A stretch of 23,830 bases of DNA, from NCBI GenBank assembly GCA_045125095.1, contig JBGVMW010000154.1, positions 1 through 23,830 on the forward strand. Reading direction: 5' to 3'. The notes under the pieces are model-generated. The model was not told the DNA's origin, ran no database searches, and saw nothing but the letters and a program-made list of their open reading frames with translations. The position numbers and the translations under genes were made by a program. The stretch is from JBGVMW01 sp045125095 (GTDB lineage: Bacteria; Bacillota; Clostridia; Lachnospirales; Lachnospiraceae). Below are positions 14,632-22,386 of this stretch, in pieces. The first letter of the stretch is position 1; each line of letters starts with the position of its first letter.

Positions 14632-17067
14632 TTATTCCCACACCGTATCATAATAATCCGACGCTACATATTCTTCTCCTGGCTCTGAGATACAAATCTC
14701 CGGCGTTGCACCACCATTAACATCGCAGGAAACAAACAACGTGGCATCTGCTAACCATTTTTCAAAACTCTGTCGAAATGCCGGAAGGACATCTGCTTTC
14801 TTTATATTCAAAATCGGCATATCCTCCTCACAATCAAATACTGTAAGGTCTTCATCCACACATACTGCTTGTTTCTGTTCTGTATCTATGTAAAATATTA
14901 CATACTTATATTCAGCAGTTCCCTGTATTTCATACATACTGCTAAGCAATAAATAATCCATTCCATCTTTTCTTACAAGACCAATTTGTCCATTGCCTGC
15001 GTGGGCATCTGAAATCTCTTTACTCACATAAAATGCGGTATCTTCATATTTATTTTCTCCCGTTCCTTTATAGGCTTTTATATATGCATTTGACATACCT
15101 TTTAGCAAATCTACCGCAGATGTATTGGTATCCTTTGTGGTAATAATAAGATCCAGCTTATCCTCTATTCCATCATGTGTAATATCTGCTGTTGTGGAAT
15201 AAATAATTCGCTCACCATATTCTTCGTAATATTCATCAGTAAACATACTGCCATTTTCCCCATATTGCCCCAGAAATTCATTCTCAGAGTACAACAAGTC
15301 ATTTGGGTTTGCATTCTCATCAACCACTTCCCCATAATCCTGTGGAATCCATATAGCCATGCCATCTTCGCCTAATGGCTGCATCATTTTGATGGCAACG
15401 CAATCTCCATCATCAAAATCAATATCGACGAAAACAGCTCCATCCTCTCCCGTGTCTCTTGAGGTGACAGTTACATTTTCTTCATTAATATTCAACAAAT
15501 ATAATGCGGCAGTTTCAGGATTTGATAATGTTTGATATGTCCAGTTACTAGCGACTACTGCATGAAAATTTAATAATTCTGCTTTACCATTCGTCACATA
15601 ATCCATTGGTGTATTTGCAATTCCTGTCGGATAGGCATGGGCAAATTCCGAACCTGTAGAAATATTATCATATATATTCCGTTGTTCCCCCACTACCTGA
15701 TAGGCAGCGTCTGTTTTTTCATATGTGATGGTTTCCTCCCAGACACATACATGTGGTTCTGATGTCCATGCATAATATAAAATCACAGCTTCTGTGTCGG
15801 TCATACTGATAATCTGATAATCCGATTCTACATTCTGTGGCCATGGAATAGAATCTCCAAATACATAATACTCCTTCTCCTCATTAAAAAACTCTGTCTC
15901 TTTTAAATTGTTGCACACCTCTCCGGAGCTAAGCTGCACAATTTTCTCTCCATCTCTCTCACAGAATGCTTTCGCCCAAGTAGTTACAAATTCTTCCACA
16001 GCATCCTCGCTTTGTGTCAGATTCTCCGCATCACCCGCGGTGCTGGCATCCGGTTTTTTTTCTGTTGTTTGGTTTATTCCTAAAAACAAAAGACTGCCTA
16101 GCACTACTACTATAGCAATGCTTATCACAATAACAGAAGGCTTTTTATATTGCATAACATTTTTTATTCGTCCCTTTGTATCTCCACTGCCAAAAGCAAG
16201 TGGACTTCCTCCAATGATGTTTTTACCGGTTGCGAGACATAACAGCGAATTGGAATATTCCACACGAATGTCTCTTTCCATGTTTCTCATCACCGTTTCA
16301 TCACAAGCCATCTCCATATCTTTTCCTGCAAAATAAAAAGCAGCCCATACAAGGGGATTAAACCAATGAATTGTCAACGCAACATAAGCCAGTAATTTGG
16401 CGATATGGTCACCTCTATGTATATGTGTTTGCTCATGTAAAATAATAAACTGCTTCTCCGCCTCTGACAAGAAGCTTGGCAAATATATTTTCGGTGATAC
16501 AATTCCCTTTGCAAATGGAGTATCAATATAATCACAAATATAAATATTATCTTTTAAGCAAACAGATCCCACTAATTTTCTGCGAAGCTTTAAGCTGCTT
16601 AGGATGTTTTGTGCTATCATTCCAATCATTCCTATAAGCCAAATCAAGCTTCCAATCCGAACAGCCAGTTCCTCTTTTGAAATGCTGGCATCCGCTGTTA
16701 TTGTATTTTTCTGTTCCACCTGATTGGAAACAAGCGTATCCTCTTTCTTTCCTTCCGCTTTGCCATCCAACTTCTGGCTTATAATGTCCGATGTCTTCTT
16801 GTTCCCTTGCACTTTTTCTGAATACGCCTGCACACTATCCGATTCTGTTCCCACTGGATTCCACACCTGCACCCCTACAACCGGTGATGATATGGTGACC
16901 GGACATAACAATCGAAATAGCACTACACTCCACAGCAAATAACTAAAAATCTTAGGTGCCTTGCGCAATAAAATACGAATTAAGAAAACGACACCTATCA
17001 CAACACTTGCCGTAATGCTCATATCGAAAACTTTCGGCAAAATATCATATATCCATATATGTTCCAT
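14632..17067 (-). CDS. BlaR1-like M56 zinc metallopeptidase sensor
   Basis: An 811-aa membrane sensor. The N-terminal part is the M56 peptidase: membrane segments near 16-34, 41-58, 137-156 and 222-246, and the zinc motif HEQTH (211-215) with the downstream DMEMACDE (250-257). A fifth membrane segment (about 311-331) leads to an extracellular domain of 480 residues. That domain lacks a penicillin-binding SxxK/SxN signature that I can see, so a beta-lactam ligand is not supported; it looks like a multi-part lipoprotein-like sensor. In this family the activated protease cleaves the BlaI repressor. It is the second gene of the BlaI operon, 11 nt after it. A polar insert between membrane segments 2 and 3 (about 72-130) is long. 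Confidence 0.88.
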   Translation of the reverse strand: MEHIWIYDILPKVFDMSITASVVIGVVFLIRILLRKAPKIFSYLLWSVVLFRLLCPVTISSPVVGVQVWNPVGTESDSVQAYSEKVQGNKKTSDIISQKLDGKAEGKKEDTLVSNQVEQKNTITADASISKEELAVRIGSLIWLIGMIGMIAQNILSSLKLRRKLVGSVCLKDNIYICDYIDTPFAKGIVSPKIYLPSFLSEAEKQFIILHEQTHIHRGDHIAKLLAYVALTIHWFNPLVWAAFYFAGKDMEMACDETVMRNMERDIRVEYSNSLLCLATGKNIIGGSPLAFGSGDTKGRIKNVMQYKKPSVIVISIAIVVVLGSLLFLGINQTTEKKPDASTAGDAENLTQSEDAVEEFVTTWAKAFCERDGEKIVQLSSGEVCNNLKETEFFNEEKEYYVFGDSIPWPQNVESDYQIISMTDTEAVILYYAWTSEPHVCVWEETITYEKTDAAYQVVGEQRNIYDNISTGSEFAHAYPTGIANTPMDYVTNGKAELLNFHAVVASNWTYQTLSNPETAALYLLNINEENVTVTSRDTGEDGAVFVDIDFDDGDCVAIKMMQPLGEDGMAIWIPQDYGEVVDENANPNDLLYSENEFLGQYGENGSMFTDEYYEEYGERIIYSTTADITHDGIEDKLDLIITTKDTNTSAVDLLKGMSNAYIKAYKGTGENKYEDTAFYVSKEISDAHAGNGQIGLVRKDGMDYLLLSSMYEIQGTAEYKYVIFYIDTEQKQAVCVDEDLTVFDCEEDMPILNIKKADVLPAFRQSFEKWLADATLFVSCDVNGGATPEICISEPGEEYVASDYYDTVWE

Positions 17068-17078
17068 CGTTTTCCCTC

Positions 17079-17444
17079 CTATGATTTTTTCTGATTTCCT
17101 TCAATTATTTTTTTTATTTCCTCTATTTCCTTTTCCGAAATCTTTTTTCTGGTTGTAAATGCGGCTAAAAACTTCGGCAAGGAACCATCAAATGTTTCTT
17201 CCACAAATTTTTCACTTTGTCTTGCATAAAAATCCTCCCGATTCACTAATGACGTGACCTGTCCATCTTTATTCTGAAAAAGACCTCGTTCACAAATTCT
17301 CCGCAAAACGGTATAGGTTGTTGATTTTTTCCAGTTCAATTTTTCCTCACACAATTTGACTAATTCCCCTGATGATACCGGCTCATTCTCCCATATCATT
17401 TCTGCAAATTGTGTCTCTACTTCTCCTAATCTGTATTCCGCCAT
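17079..17444 (-). CDS. BlaI/MecI-family transcriptional repressor
   Basis: A 121-aa winged-helix repressor. The start (MAEYRLGEVETQFAEMIWEN) and the recognition region (KKSTTYTVLRRICERGL) are typical of the Penicillinase_R family, and the helical C-terminal part serves for dimerisation and contains the expected cleavage region for the partner protease. The start at 17444 has GGAGGA 3-4 nt upstream. The M56 sensor follows by 11 nt. Two operator-like palindromes lie over its own promoter, so it should repress its operon. Confidence 0.93.
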   Translation of the reverse strand: MAEYRLGEVETQFAEMIWENEPVSSGELVKLCEEKLNWKKSTTYTVLRRICERGLFQNKDGQVTSLVNREDFYARQSEKFVEETFDGSLPKFLAAFTTRKKISEKEIEEIKKIIEGNQKKS

Positions 17445-17538
17445 GTCTCCTCCATTCTGCCACCCAAACGGCTTACTATATGTACACAAAGTTCTTGTGC
17501 AAAGGATGTTCTTCTGTTAACAGTATTCCATTCTTTTA

Positions 17539-17592
17539 GTTTACTTCTTGTAAACCTTGCTTTAGTTTACTATTTGTAGACCTGTTTGTCAA
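17539..17592 (-). promoter_or_regulatory. BlaI operon promoter with two tandem operators
   Basis: The promoter is TTGACA (17592-17587), a 17-bp spacer and TAAACT (17569-17564). Operator 1 is GTTTAC-N5-GTAGAC (17565-17581), covering the spacer and -10; operator 2 is GTTTAC-N5-GTAAAC (17539-17555), covering the start region. Their centres are 26 bp apart. They resemble the TACA/TGTA dyads bound by BlaI/MecI proteins. Confidence 0.78.
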
Positions 17593-17647
17593 GAGGCGAA
17601 TATGAATTTCTTCATAGCGTTTTTTTGTATGTTGCAGTATGTTTGAG

Positions 17648-18227
17648 AAATTCGGATTTATGGGAGGGGTTGGCAACCCGTACGCCGGTGGCAGGCACAG
17701 AAGGTTCCACGCAGACCGAGCCAACGTTCCGGTGAACTAACTCCTAAGTACGACTAAGACGTTCGGTGATAGCACCTCACGCCTAAGTCTTCCTAAGGAG
17801 TGGATTTCACCTCCACTAAGAACGGCTCGTGCACCGTCTGCTTAGTAACCTTCTGTGCCTGCCACCGGCTGCGTGTTGGAAAACGTTAGTTACGCATTGC
17901 TGCCGCAAACATATTGGCTACTAAATCTAATATGCTAAACAATAACAAAATCACCAGCGGCTTCGATAACGTAGGCAGAGAGTGGGGATGTAGCTTGGTA
18001 TCAGAGGCTGTTGGTTAGATGTTAGTGGTTCTTAGGGATTTTGTTTGTTGCGTTAATCGGGAAAATATAGTTGTTTGAGCTTTGCGAGTTCTATATTTTC
18101 CCGATTGTCCTTAGCAACAAGCAAAATCCCTTAGAACCACTTACATCTAAGTGCCCTGCCTCTGATACCAAGCTACATCCCCGCTCTCTGCCGGACGCTT
18201 AGCCAACATGCAGATAAATCCGAGTTT
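17648..18227 (+). ncRNA. Large nested inverted-repeat element, candidate structured RNA
   Basis: About 580 bp without a coding frame. A closing stem pairs 17648-17661 with 18214-18227, and TTGGC (17670-17674) pairs with GCCAA (18202-18206). Inside are three branches. Branch A: 17684-17706 with 17847-17869, 23 bp perfect, then six further short helices to an apical loop near 17765. Branch C: ACGTTA/TAACGT (17883-17888, 17967-17972), GCCGC/GCGGC (17902-17906, 17957-17961), CATATT/AATATG (17910-17915, 17929-17934). Branch B: 17974-18008 with 18158-18192, 18017-18051 with 18114-18148, 18055-18070 with 18091-18106. The wobble positions 17651/18224, 17983/18183 and 18044/18121 are all U-G as plus-strand RNA, and the two mismatches are U-U, which favours plus-strand transcription. 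I found no clear promoter. A palindromic mobile element is the alternative. Known classes (ROOL, GOLLD, OLE, raiA) cannot be excluded without a search. Confidence 0.6.
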
Positions 18228-18239
18228 AATTCACCACAC

Positions 18240-18276
18240 AAAAAAATCGCTCCCTGTATCCATTACAGCAAAGCGA
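18240..18276 (-). terminator. Terminator of the NSS transporter gene
   Basis: On the minus strand TCGCT (18276-18272) pairs with AGCGA (18251-18247), an inner CTGTA/TACAG helix extends it, and seven U residues follow (18246-18240). Confidence 0.82.
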
Positions 18277-18291
18277 CCTTTCACACATATT

Positions 18292-19776
18292 CTATTTTTC
18301 TCGAACCTGTTTCTGGCTTGCCGGCTTATGACAACATAGGAATAACACCGCTATTACAATCAATAATGCGAATCCCATCCATGCAATTCTTTGCCACAAT
18401 ACATGATTCAGAAACGTATCATAATATCCTTTCAAATAAATCACAATGATAATAATCGGCAAAATGTATGCCATGTAGAAACGGATTGCTTTTGGGAATT
18501 TCAATCCATTTCCAGTGTTGGCTTCTTCCAGAAATCCGTCCCATCCCCAACCGTTTTTTCGCACACAGAACAGCACGAATATCAGACTTCCTATTGGAAG
18601 TAAGTTGTAAGAAACTAAGAAATCCTCTAAATCCATGACGGTAGAACTGCCACCTAACGGATGGAAGCCAGACCATACATTATAACCCAGCACAGCCGGC
18701 AAGGATAAAATAGAAATCGTAAACGCATTGAAAATAACAGCTTTTTTTCGGCTCCATTTTCCCATATCCATGAAAAAACTTAGGATATTTTCAAATACAG
18801 CAATTACTGTGGATATAGAAGCAAATGTCATAAATACAAAAAATGCAGTTCCCCAGATTCGTCCGCCAAACATGTGATTAAATACATTTGGCAGTGTAAT
18901 AAATAACAGAGACGGTCCGGCGTCCGGTTCAATTCCATAAGAAAAGCAGGCAGGAATAATAATAAATCCCGCTGTAATGGCAACAAACGTATCTACAAGA
19001 ATAACGTTTAATGACTCGGACAAAAGTGTATGCTCTTTTGTTAAATAACTTCCGAATATTTCCATCGAACCCATACCGATACTTAAGGTAAAAAACGCAT
19101 GTGTCATTGCTGCAAAAATCGTAGTTCCCCATCCCTGTTCTGAAATCCGGCTGAAGTCAGGCACAAGATAGAATTTAAGTCCTTCTGATGCATTTGGTAA
19201 TACAAAAGAGTGAATTGCCATAACAATCATAAGTACAATCAGTACACACATAAGTACCTTTGTTATCTTTTCAATTCCATTTTGTAATCCCAGCGAACAT
19301 ACAAACAATGCCAAAACAATTGTAAGCAACATCCAGAATGTCATACATCCAGGGCTGGACAACATATTCGAGTAAGTAGCTGAAATCTGCTCTTGATTTG
19401 CTGAGCTGATTTTCCCTGTCAAATATAAATAGGCGTAGTATAACATCCAACCACTGACCATAGTATAAAACATCATCAGAAGATAATTACCTGCCATTTT
19501 AAACCACTTTACAACATGCCATTTTGTACCTTTGGGCTCCAGTTCATCATATGCCATGGAAATACCCTTACGACTTTTTCGCCCTACTGCAAATTCACAA
19601 ACAAGAATTGGCAGTCCAAGAATCGCAAGAAATATTAAATAAATTACCAGAAAAGCACCACCACCATATTCACCACAGATGTATGGGAATTTCCACACAT
19701 TTCCCAAGCCGATGGCACAGCCTGCTGATACCAGAATAAATCCTAATCTGGAACCAAAATTTTCACGTTCTTTCAT
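18292..19776 (-). CDS. NSS-family sodium-dependent transporter
   Basis: A 494-aa integral membrane symporter of the neurotransmitter:sodium symporter (SNF/LeuT) family, which imports amino acids or related amines with sodium. The N-terminal signature is clear: GFILVSAGCAIGLGNVWKFP (residues about 12-31), followed by GGGAFL, which holds the unwound helix 1 with sodium and substrate contacts. About 11-12 hydrophobic segments follow, and the length is typical of bacterial members with a shortened C-terminus. The substrate cannot be read from sequence. GGAGGT precedes the ATG. It is a single gene with its own promoter and terminator, divergent from the amylase gene. Confidence 0.93.
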   Translation of the reverse strand: MKERENFGSRLGFILVSAGCAIGLGNVWKFPYICGEYGGGAFLVIYLIFLAILGLPILVCEFAVGRKSRKGISMAYDELEPKGTKWHVVKWFKMAGNYLLMMFYTMVSGWMLYYAYLYLTGKISSANQEQISATYSNMLSSPGCMTFWMLLTIVLALFVCSLGLQNGIEKITKVLMCVLIVLMIVMAIHSFVLPNASEGLKFYLVPDFSRISEQGWGTTIFAAMTHAFFTLSIGMGSMEIFGSYLTKEHTLLSESLNVILVDTFVAITAGFIIIPACFSYGIEPDAGPSLLFITLPNVFNHMFGGRIWGTAFFVFMTFASISTVIAVFENILSFFMDMGKWSRKKAVIFNAFTISILSLPAVLGYNVWSGFHPLGGSSTVMDLEDFLVSYNLLPIGSLIFVLFCVRKNGWGWDGFLEEANTGNGLKFPKAIRFYMAYILPIIIIVIYLKGYYDTFLNHVLWQRIAWMGFALLIVIAVLFLCCHKPASQKQVREK

Positions 19777-19863
19777 TTGTAACCTCCATTATTAATTTTC
19801 CTCGTAACCATTCATTACCTGCACAGTTACTTTACCTCTATCATTAGAGTGAATTTCCGTATA

Positions 19864-19892
19864 AGCATACCATAATTCTCAGGGTTTCACAA
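19864..19892 (-). promoter_or_regulatory. Promoter of the NSS transporter gene
   Basis: TTGTGA (19892-19887), a 17-bp spacer and an extended -10, TGG-TATGCT (hexamer 19869-19864), on the minus strand. The leader is about 80 nt. Confidence 0.6.
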
Positions 19893-19935
19893 TGGAAACA
19901 AGTGCAAAATACAATAAAAAAGCATTAATATATTT

Positions 19936-19964
19936 TTGAAAAAGAACGATATAATATGTATAAG
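19936..19964 (+). promoter_or_regulatory. Likely promoter of the GH13 gene
   Basis: TTGAAA (19936-19941), a 17-bp spacer and TATAAG (19959-19964). A consensus-like TATAAT at 19950-19955 is an alternative -10 but has no -35 at the right distance. No clear CcpA (cre) site was seen. The rest of 19777-20082 holds the divergent promoter and the hairpin listed next. Confidence 0.55.
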
Positions 19965-19997
19965 GTTTTCTGATTTACAGAAAACGAATCTTGCAAA

Positions 19998-20049
19998 AAG
20001 CTGTCATAGAAGCTTTGTTGGTCAGTCAACAAAGCTTCTATGACAGCTT
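19998..20049 (+). promoter_or_regulatory. Perfect 23-bp hairpin in the GH13 leader
   Basis: Positions 19998-20020 pair without a mismatch with 20027-20049 around the loop GTCAGT. TGCA on both sides adds pairs after a bulge of A residues. No U-tract follows, so it is not a normal terminator. It lies between the predicted promoter and the AAGGAGG site of the GH13 gene, in the untranslated leader. It could protect the mRNA 5' end, be an RNase III target, or be a protein-binding site. Confidence 0.8.
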
Positions 20050-20082
20050 GCAGGGTGAGGTTATTATAAGGAGGATATTACA

Positions 20083-21669
20083 ATGGCTTGGTATGACAGC
20101 GCAGTTTTTTATCACATTTACCCACTTGGATTAGGTGGATGTGCTCACGAGAATCACGAACCGGAGATAAGCAAATTTCCTAAAATTACAGATTGGACTA
20201 TGCATGCAAAAAAAATTGGATGTACTGCAATCTACATTGGTCCACTGTTTCAATCAGTAGGTCATGGATATGAAACAATTGACTATACCTTAGTGGATCA
20301 GAGAATTGGAACCAATGAAGAATTTACAAATTATATAAATAAATGCCATGAAGAAGATATGAAAGTAATTGTTGATGGTGTATTTAATCACGTAGGTCGT
20401 GAATTTTTTGCATTTAAGGATTTGAAGGAAAAACGAGAAGCTTCTCCATACAGGGATTGGTTCTGTAATGTAAATTTTGGTGGAAACAATGAGTACAACG
20501 ATGGATTTTGTTATGATAACTGGGGTGGACATAATTTATTGGTGAAATTAAATCTCCGCAATCCTGCAGTGAAGGAATATTTGTTTGATGCTGTTCGTTT
20601 CTGGATAAATGAGTTCCATATTGACGGTATCCGTCTTGATGCAGCAGATGTATTAGACCGGGATTTCATGAGAGAACTGCGTGGAGTAACCGATGCAGCA
20701 AAACCTGAATTCTGGCTGATGGGTGAAGTTATTCATGGTAATTATTCCGAGTGGGCAAATGGTAATATGCTTCATTCTGTAACAAACTATGAGCTTCACA
20801 AAGCATTATTTTCAGGACACAATGACCACAATTATTTTGAAATTGCACACAGCATCCAAAGAATGATACAGTTATGCGGCGAAACAAAATTATATACTTT
20901 CACAGATAATCATGATGTGCCAAGAATTTATTCGAAGTTAAACAACAAAGCTCATATGTATCCGGTAGCATTTTTACAATATGGATTGCCTGGCATTCCT
21001 TCTATCTACTATGGCTCTGAGTTCGGAATCGAGGGAGATAAAATGAAGGACTCTGATTGGAATCTACGTCCATCCTTATCGTTAGATGATTTTCAAGGAA
21101 ATCCATACGTGGACTTATTTAAACTGCTTGGCAGAGCAAAAAAGGAGTTCCCTGAATTATCTTATGGTCGTTATGAACAGTTGTTATTACAGAACCGCAT
21201 GTTTGCCTTTGGTAGAATTTTAGATAACAGTGCAGTAATTGTACTGGTAAATAATGATGACAATCCGGCTGACATGTATGTAAGATTACCGATTGGTGCG
21301 TCAAAGGCTTATGATATTCTGAAGAATTTTGCAGAAAACACCGTAGAAACGAAAGTGGAAACTGAACCTGAAAAACGCAATCCTGAACCTTTGCAACAGT
21401 TTGCAAACAAGGTAAAAACCTTTGATGGACAGATTGCCGATGTAGTTGCAAGTCTGGATGAGGATGCATTCCAGCAGAAAGCAGAAGCATTAGGTGGCAT
21501 GTTGAAAACGTTAGAATCAGAATACCAGAACATGATGAAGGCTTACCATGTAACAACGCAAGAGACATCTCATAATTTCGCTGAAGGCTCTGATGTGGAA
21601 TTAATCAATGGCCAGGTGCATGTAGTGGTTCCTGCGAACAGCGGATGTATGGTATATGTTGGAAACTAA
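20083..21669 (+). CDS. GH13 (alpha-amylase family) glycoside hydrolase, intracellular
   Basis: A 528-aa (beta/alpha)8-barrel enzyme. The conserved regions are DGVFNH (98-103), GIRLDAADV with nucleophile Asp186, GEV with acid/base Glu215, and FTDNHD with Asp278. There is no signal peptide, so it should act on imported maltodextrins or similar oligosaccharides in the cytoplasm; whether it is an amylase, cyclomaltodextrinase-like or alpha-glucosidase cannot be decided. The C-terminal part is unusual: a charged helical stretch (about 418-495) is placed between the end of the barrel and a final beta-strand segment rich in VHVVVPANSG, like the last strands of the GH13 C-domain. AAGGAGG is well placed before the ATG. 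It appears monocistronic. Confidence 0.92.
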   Translation: MAWYDSAVFYHIYPLGLGGCAHENHEPEISKFPKITDWTMHAKKIGCTAIYIGPLFQSVGHGYETIDYTLVDQRIGTNEEFTNYINKCHEEDMKVIVDGVFNHVGREFFAFKDLKEKREASPYRDWFCNVNFGGNNEYNDGFCYDNWGGHNLLVKLNLRNPAVKEYLFDAVRFWINEFHIDGIRLDAADVLDRDFMRELRGVTDAAKPEFWLMGEVIHGNYSEWANGNMLHSVTNYELHKALFSGHNDHNYFEIAHSIQRMIQLCGETKLYTFTDNHDVPRIYSKLNNKAHMYPVAFLQYGLPGIPSIYYGSEFGIEGDKMKDSDWNLRPSLSLDDFQGNPYVDLFKLLGRAKKEFPELSYGRYEQLLLQNRMFAFGRILDNSAVIVLVNNDDNPADMYVRLPIGASKAYDILKNFAENTVETKVETEPEKRNPEPLQQFANKVKTFDGQIADVVASLDEDAFQQKAEALGGMLKTLESEYQNMMKAYHVTTQETSHNFAEGSDVELINGQVHVVVPANSGCMVYVGN

Positions 21670-21709
21670 GAGGAGCCAGGTGTTCTTTTGTATATCACAT
21701 TGACAGAAC

Positions 21710-21813
21710 AAAGCGTGCAAGGACGCTCTCGCAAATTCAGCTAGTTATTATGCTTGCACGCTTTGCCGCACCGAATTTGGCACGCAGCGCACTTTCCTTT
21801 CTAATTCGTGCGC
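21710..21813 (+). repeat. GCGTGC-rich inverted repeats downstream of the GH13 gene
   Basis: AAAGCGTGCAAG (21710-21721) pairs with CTTGCACGCTTT (21753-21764), and GCGCAC (21787-21792) pairs with GTGCGC (21808-21813), followed by ATCACTTTTTATA. The second hairpin may end the GH13 transcript. Between 21670 and 22008 no gene was found; this stretch, the dispersed repeat and the next hairpin fill most of it. Confidence 0.5.
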
Positions 21814-21822
21814 ATCACTTTT

Positions 21823-21885
21823 TATATACTAGGGAATTTCGAGTAATATATTCTATAATAAACTATTGTAATTTCCTAGTATATA
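21823..21885. repeat. Dispersed inverted repeat, copy B
   Basis: TATATACTAG (21823-21832) and CTAGTATATA (21876-21885) are perfect 10-bp inverted ends, with further pairing inside. The right half shares ATTGTAATTnCnTAGTATATA and upstream bases with copy A at 14283-14331. Like copy A, it is followed directly by a hairpin. Confidence 0.6.
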
Positions 21886-21886
21886 A

Positions 21887-21935
21887 AATAATAGAAAACA
21901 GCGTTCTGTGAGTCAGGACGCTGTTTTCTATTATT
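21887..21935. terminator. Strong 18-bp hairpin, possible terminator
   Basis: Positions 21887-21904 pair perfectly with 21918-21935, with CTG/CAG inside the loop. T-rich sequence lies inside the right arm rather than after it, so termination is plausible but not certain. Confidence 0.5.
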
Positions 21936-22008
21936 CCAAAAAGTTACACTGGTTCTGTCTGAAATGTAACTGTGTAAGAGTTTCTAGAATGTGTGAAAAT
22001 TCTGATTT

Positions 22009-22299
22009 GTGTGCGTCAAGTGTATTCGTCAACCGTCCGCAAGCTGTATTGGCATCACCGATAAAGTGTATAAATCCGATACCCTTACCAAAGGATACCT
22101 GCTTCAAAACCTCGCCGCTGTCCATGCCTCAATGCGTAATGCAAAAGCAGCTCTTATGTACTACGCACAGGCTGAAAGCATATTCCATAAATTTCCGGAT
22201 GAAGAACATCCCGATTTGTTGACTTGTAAAGAACAACAGGCGAATGTGATAGGGATGGATGGGAAGAAGGTGGATTTGCTTGAAATCGAAAACTTATAA
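22009..22299 (+). pseudogene. Possible remnant of a TPR protein gene
   Basis: A 96-codon frame from a GTG without a ribosome binding site; a TGA precedes it in frame. The centre (KGYLLQNLAAVHASMRNAKA followed by ALMYYAQAESIF) looks like a tetratricopeptide repeat, with helix pairs and small residues at the usual places. The first 20 residues do not fit. It may be the tail of a decayed TPR gene left in an intergenic stretch. A terminator-like hairpin follows the stop codon. The call rests on motif resemblance only. Confidence 0.3.
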
Positions 22300-22311
22300 T
22301 ACCTTAAAAAC

Positions 22312-22357
22312 AAAAGAGGCTTACATCATCTTATAAATCGATGCAAACCTCTTTTTT
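22312..22357. terminator. Bidirectional Rho-independent terminator
   Basis: AAAAGAGG (22312-22319) pairs with CCTCTTTT (22348-22355), with a TTACATC/GATGcAA inner helix, and T/A-runs on both sides. It lies between the TPR remnant and the convergent HNH gene. Confidence 0.78.
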
Positions 22358-22386
22358 CAATCCATCCAAATGCTATATAGTTCTTT

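Noticed and set aside
17608..17627. TATGAA/TTCATA hairpin followed by seven T on the plus strand
   Set aside because: Only six A-T-rich pairs and no upstream plus-strand gene; too weak for a terminator call.
17648..18227. Group II intron or tRNA-like origin of the large element
   Set aside because: No domain V-like signature, reverse-transcriptase frame or tRNA TPC-loop pattern was seen.
21931..22125. 64-aa minus-strand ORF
   Set aside because: No ribosome binding site or family resemblance, and it opposes the TPR-like frame.
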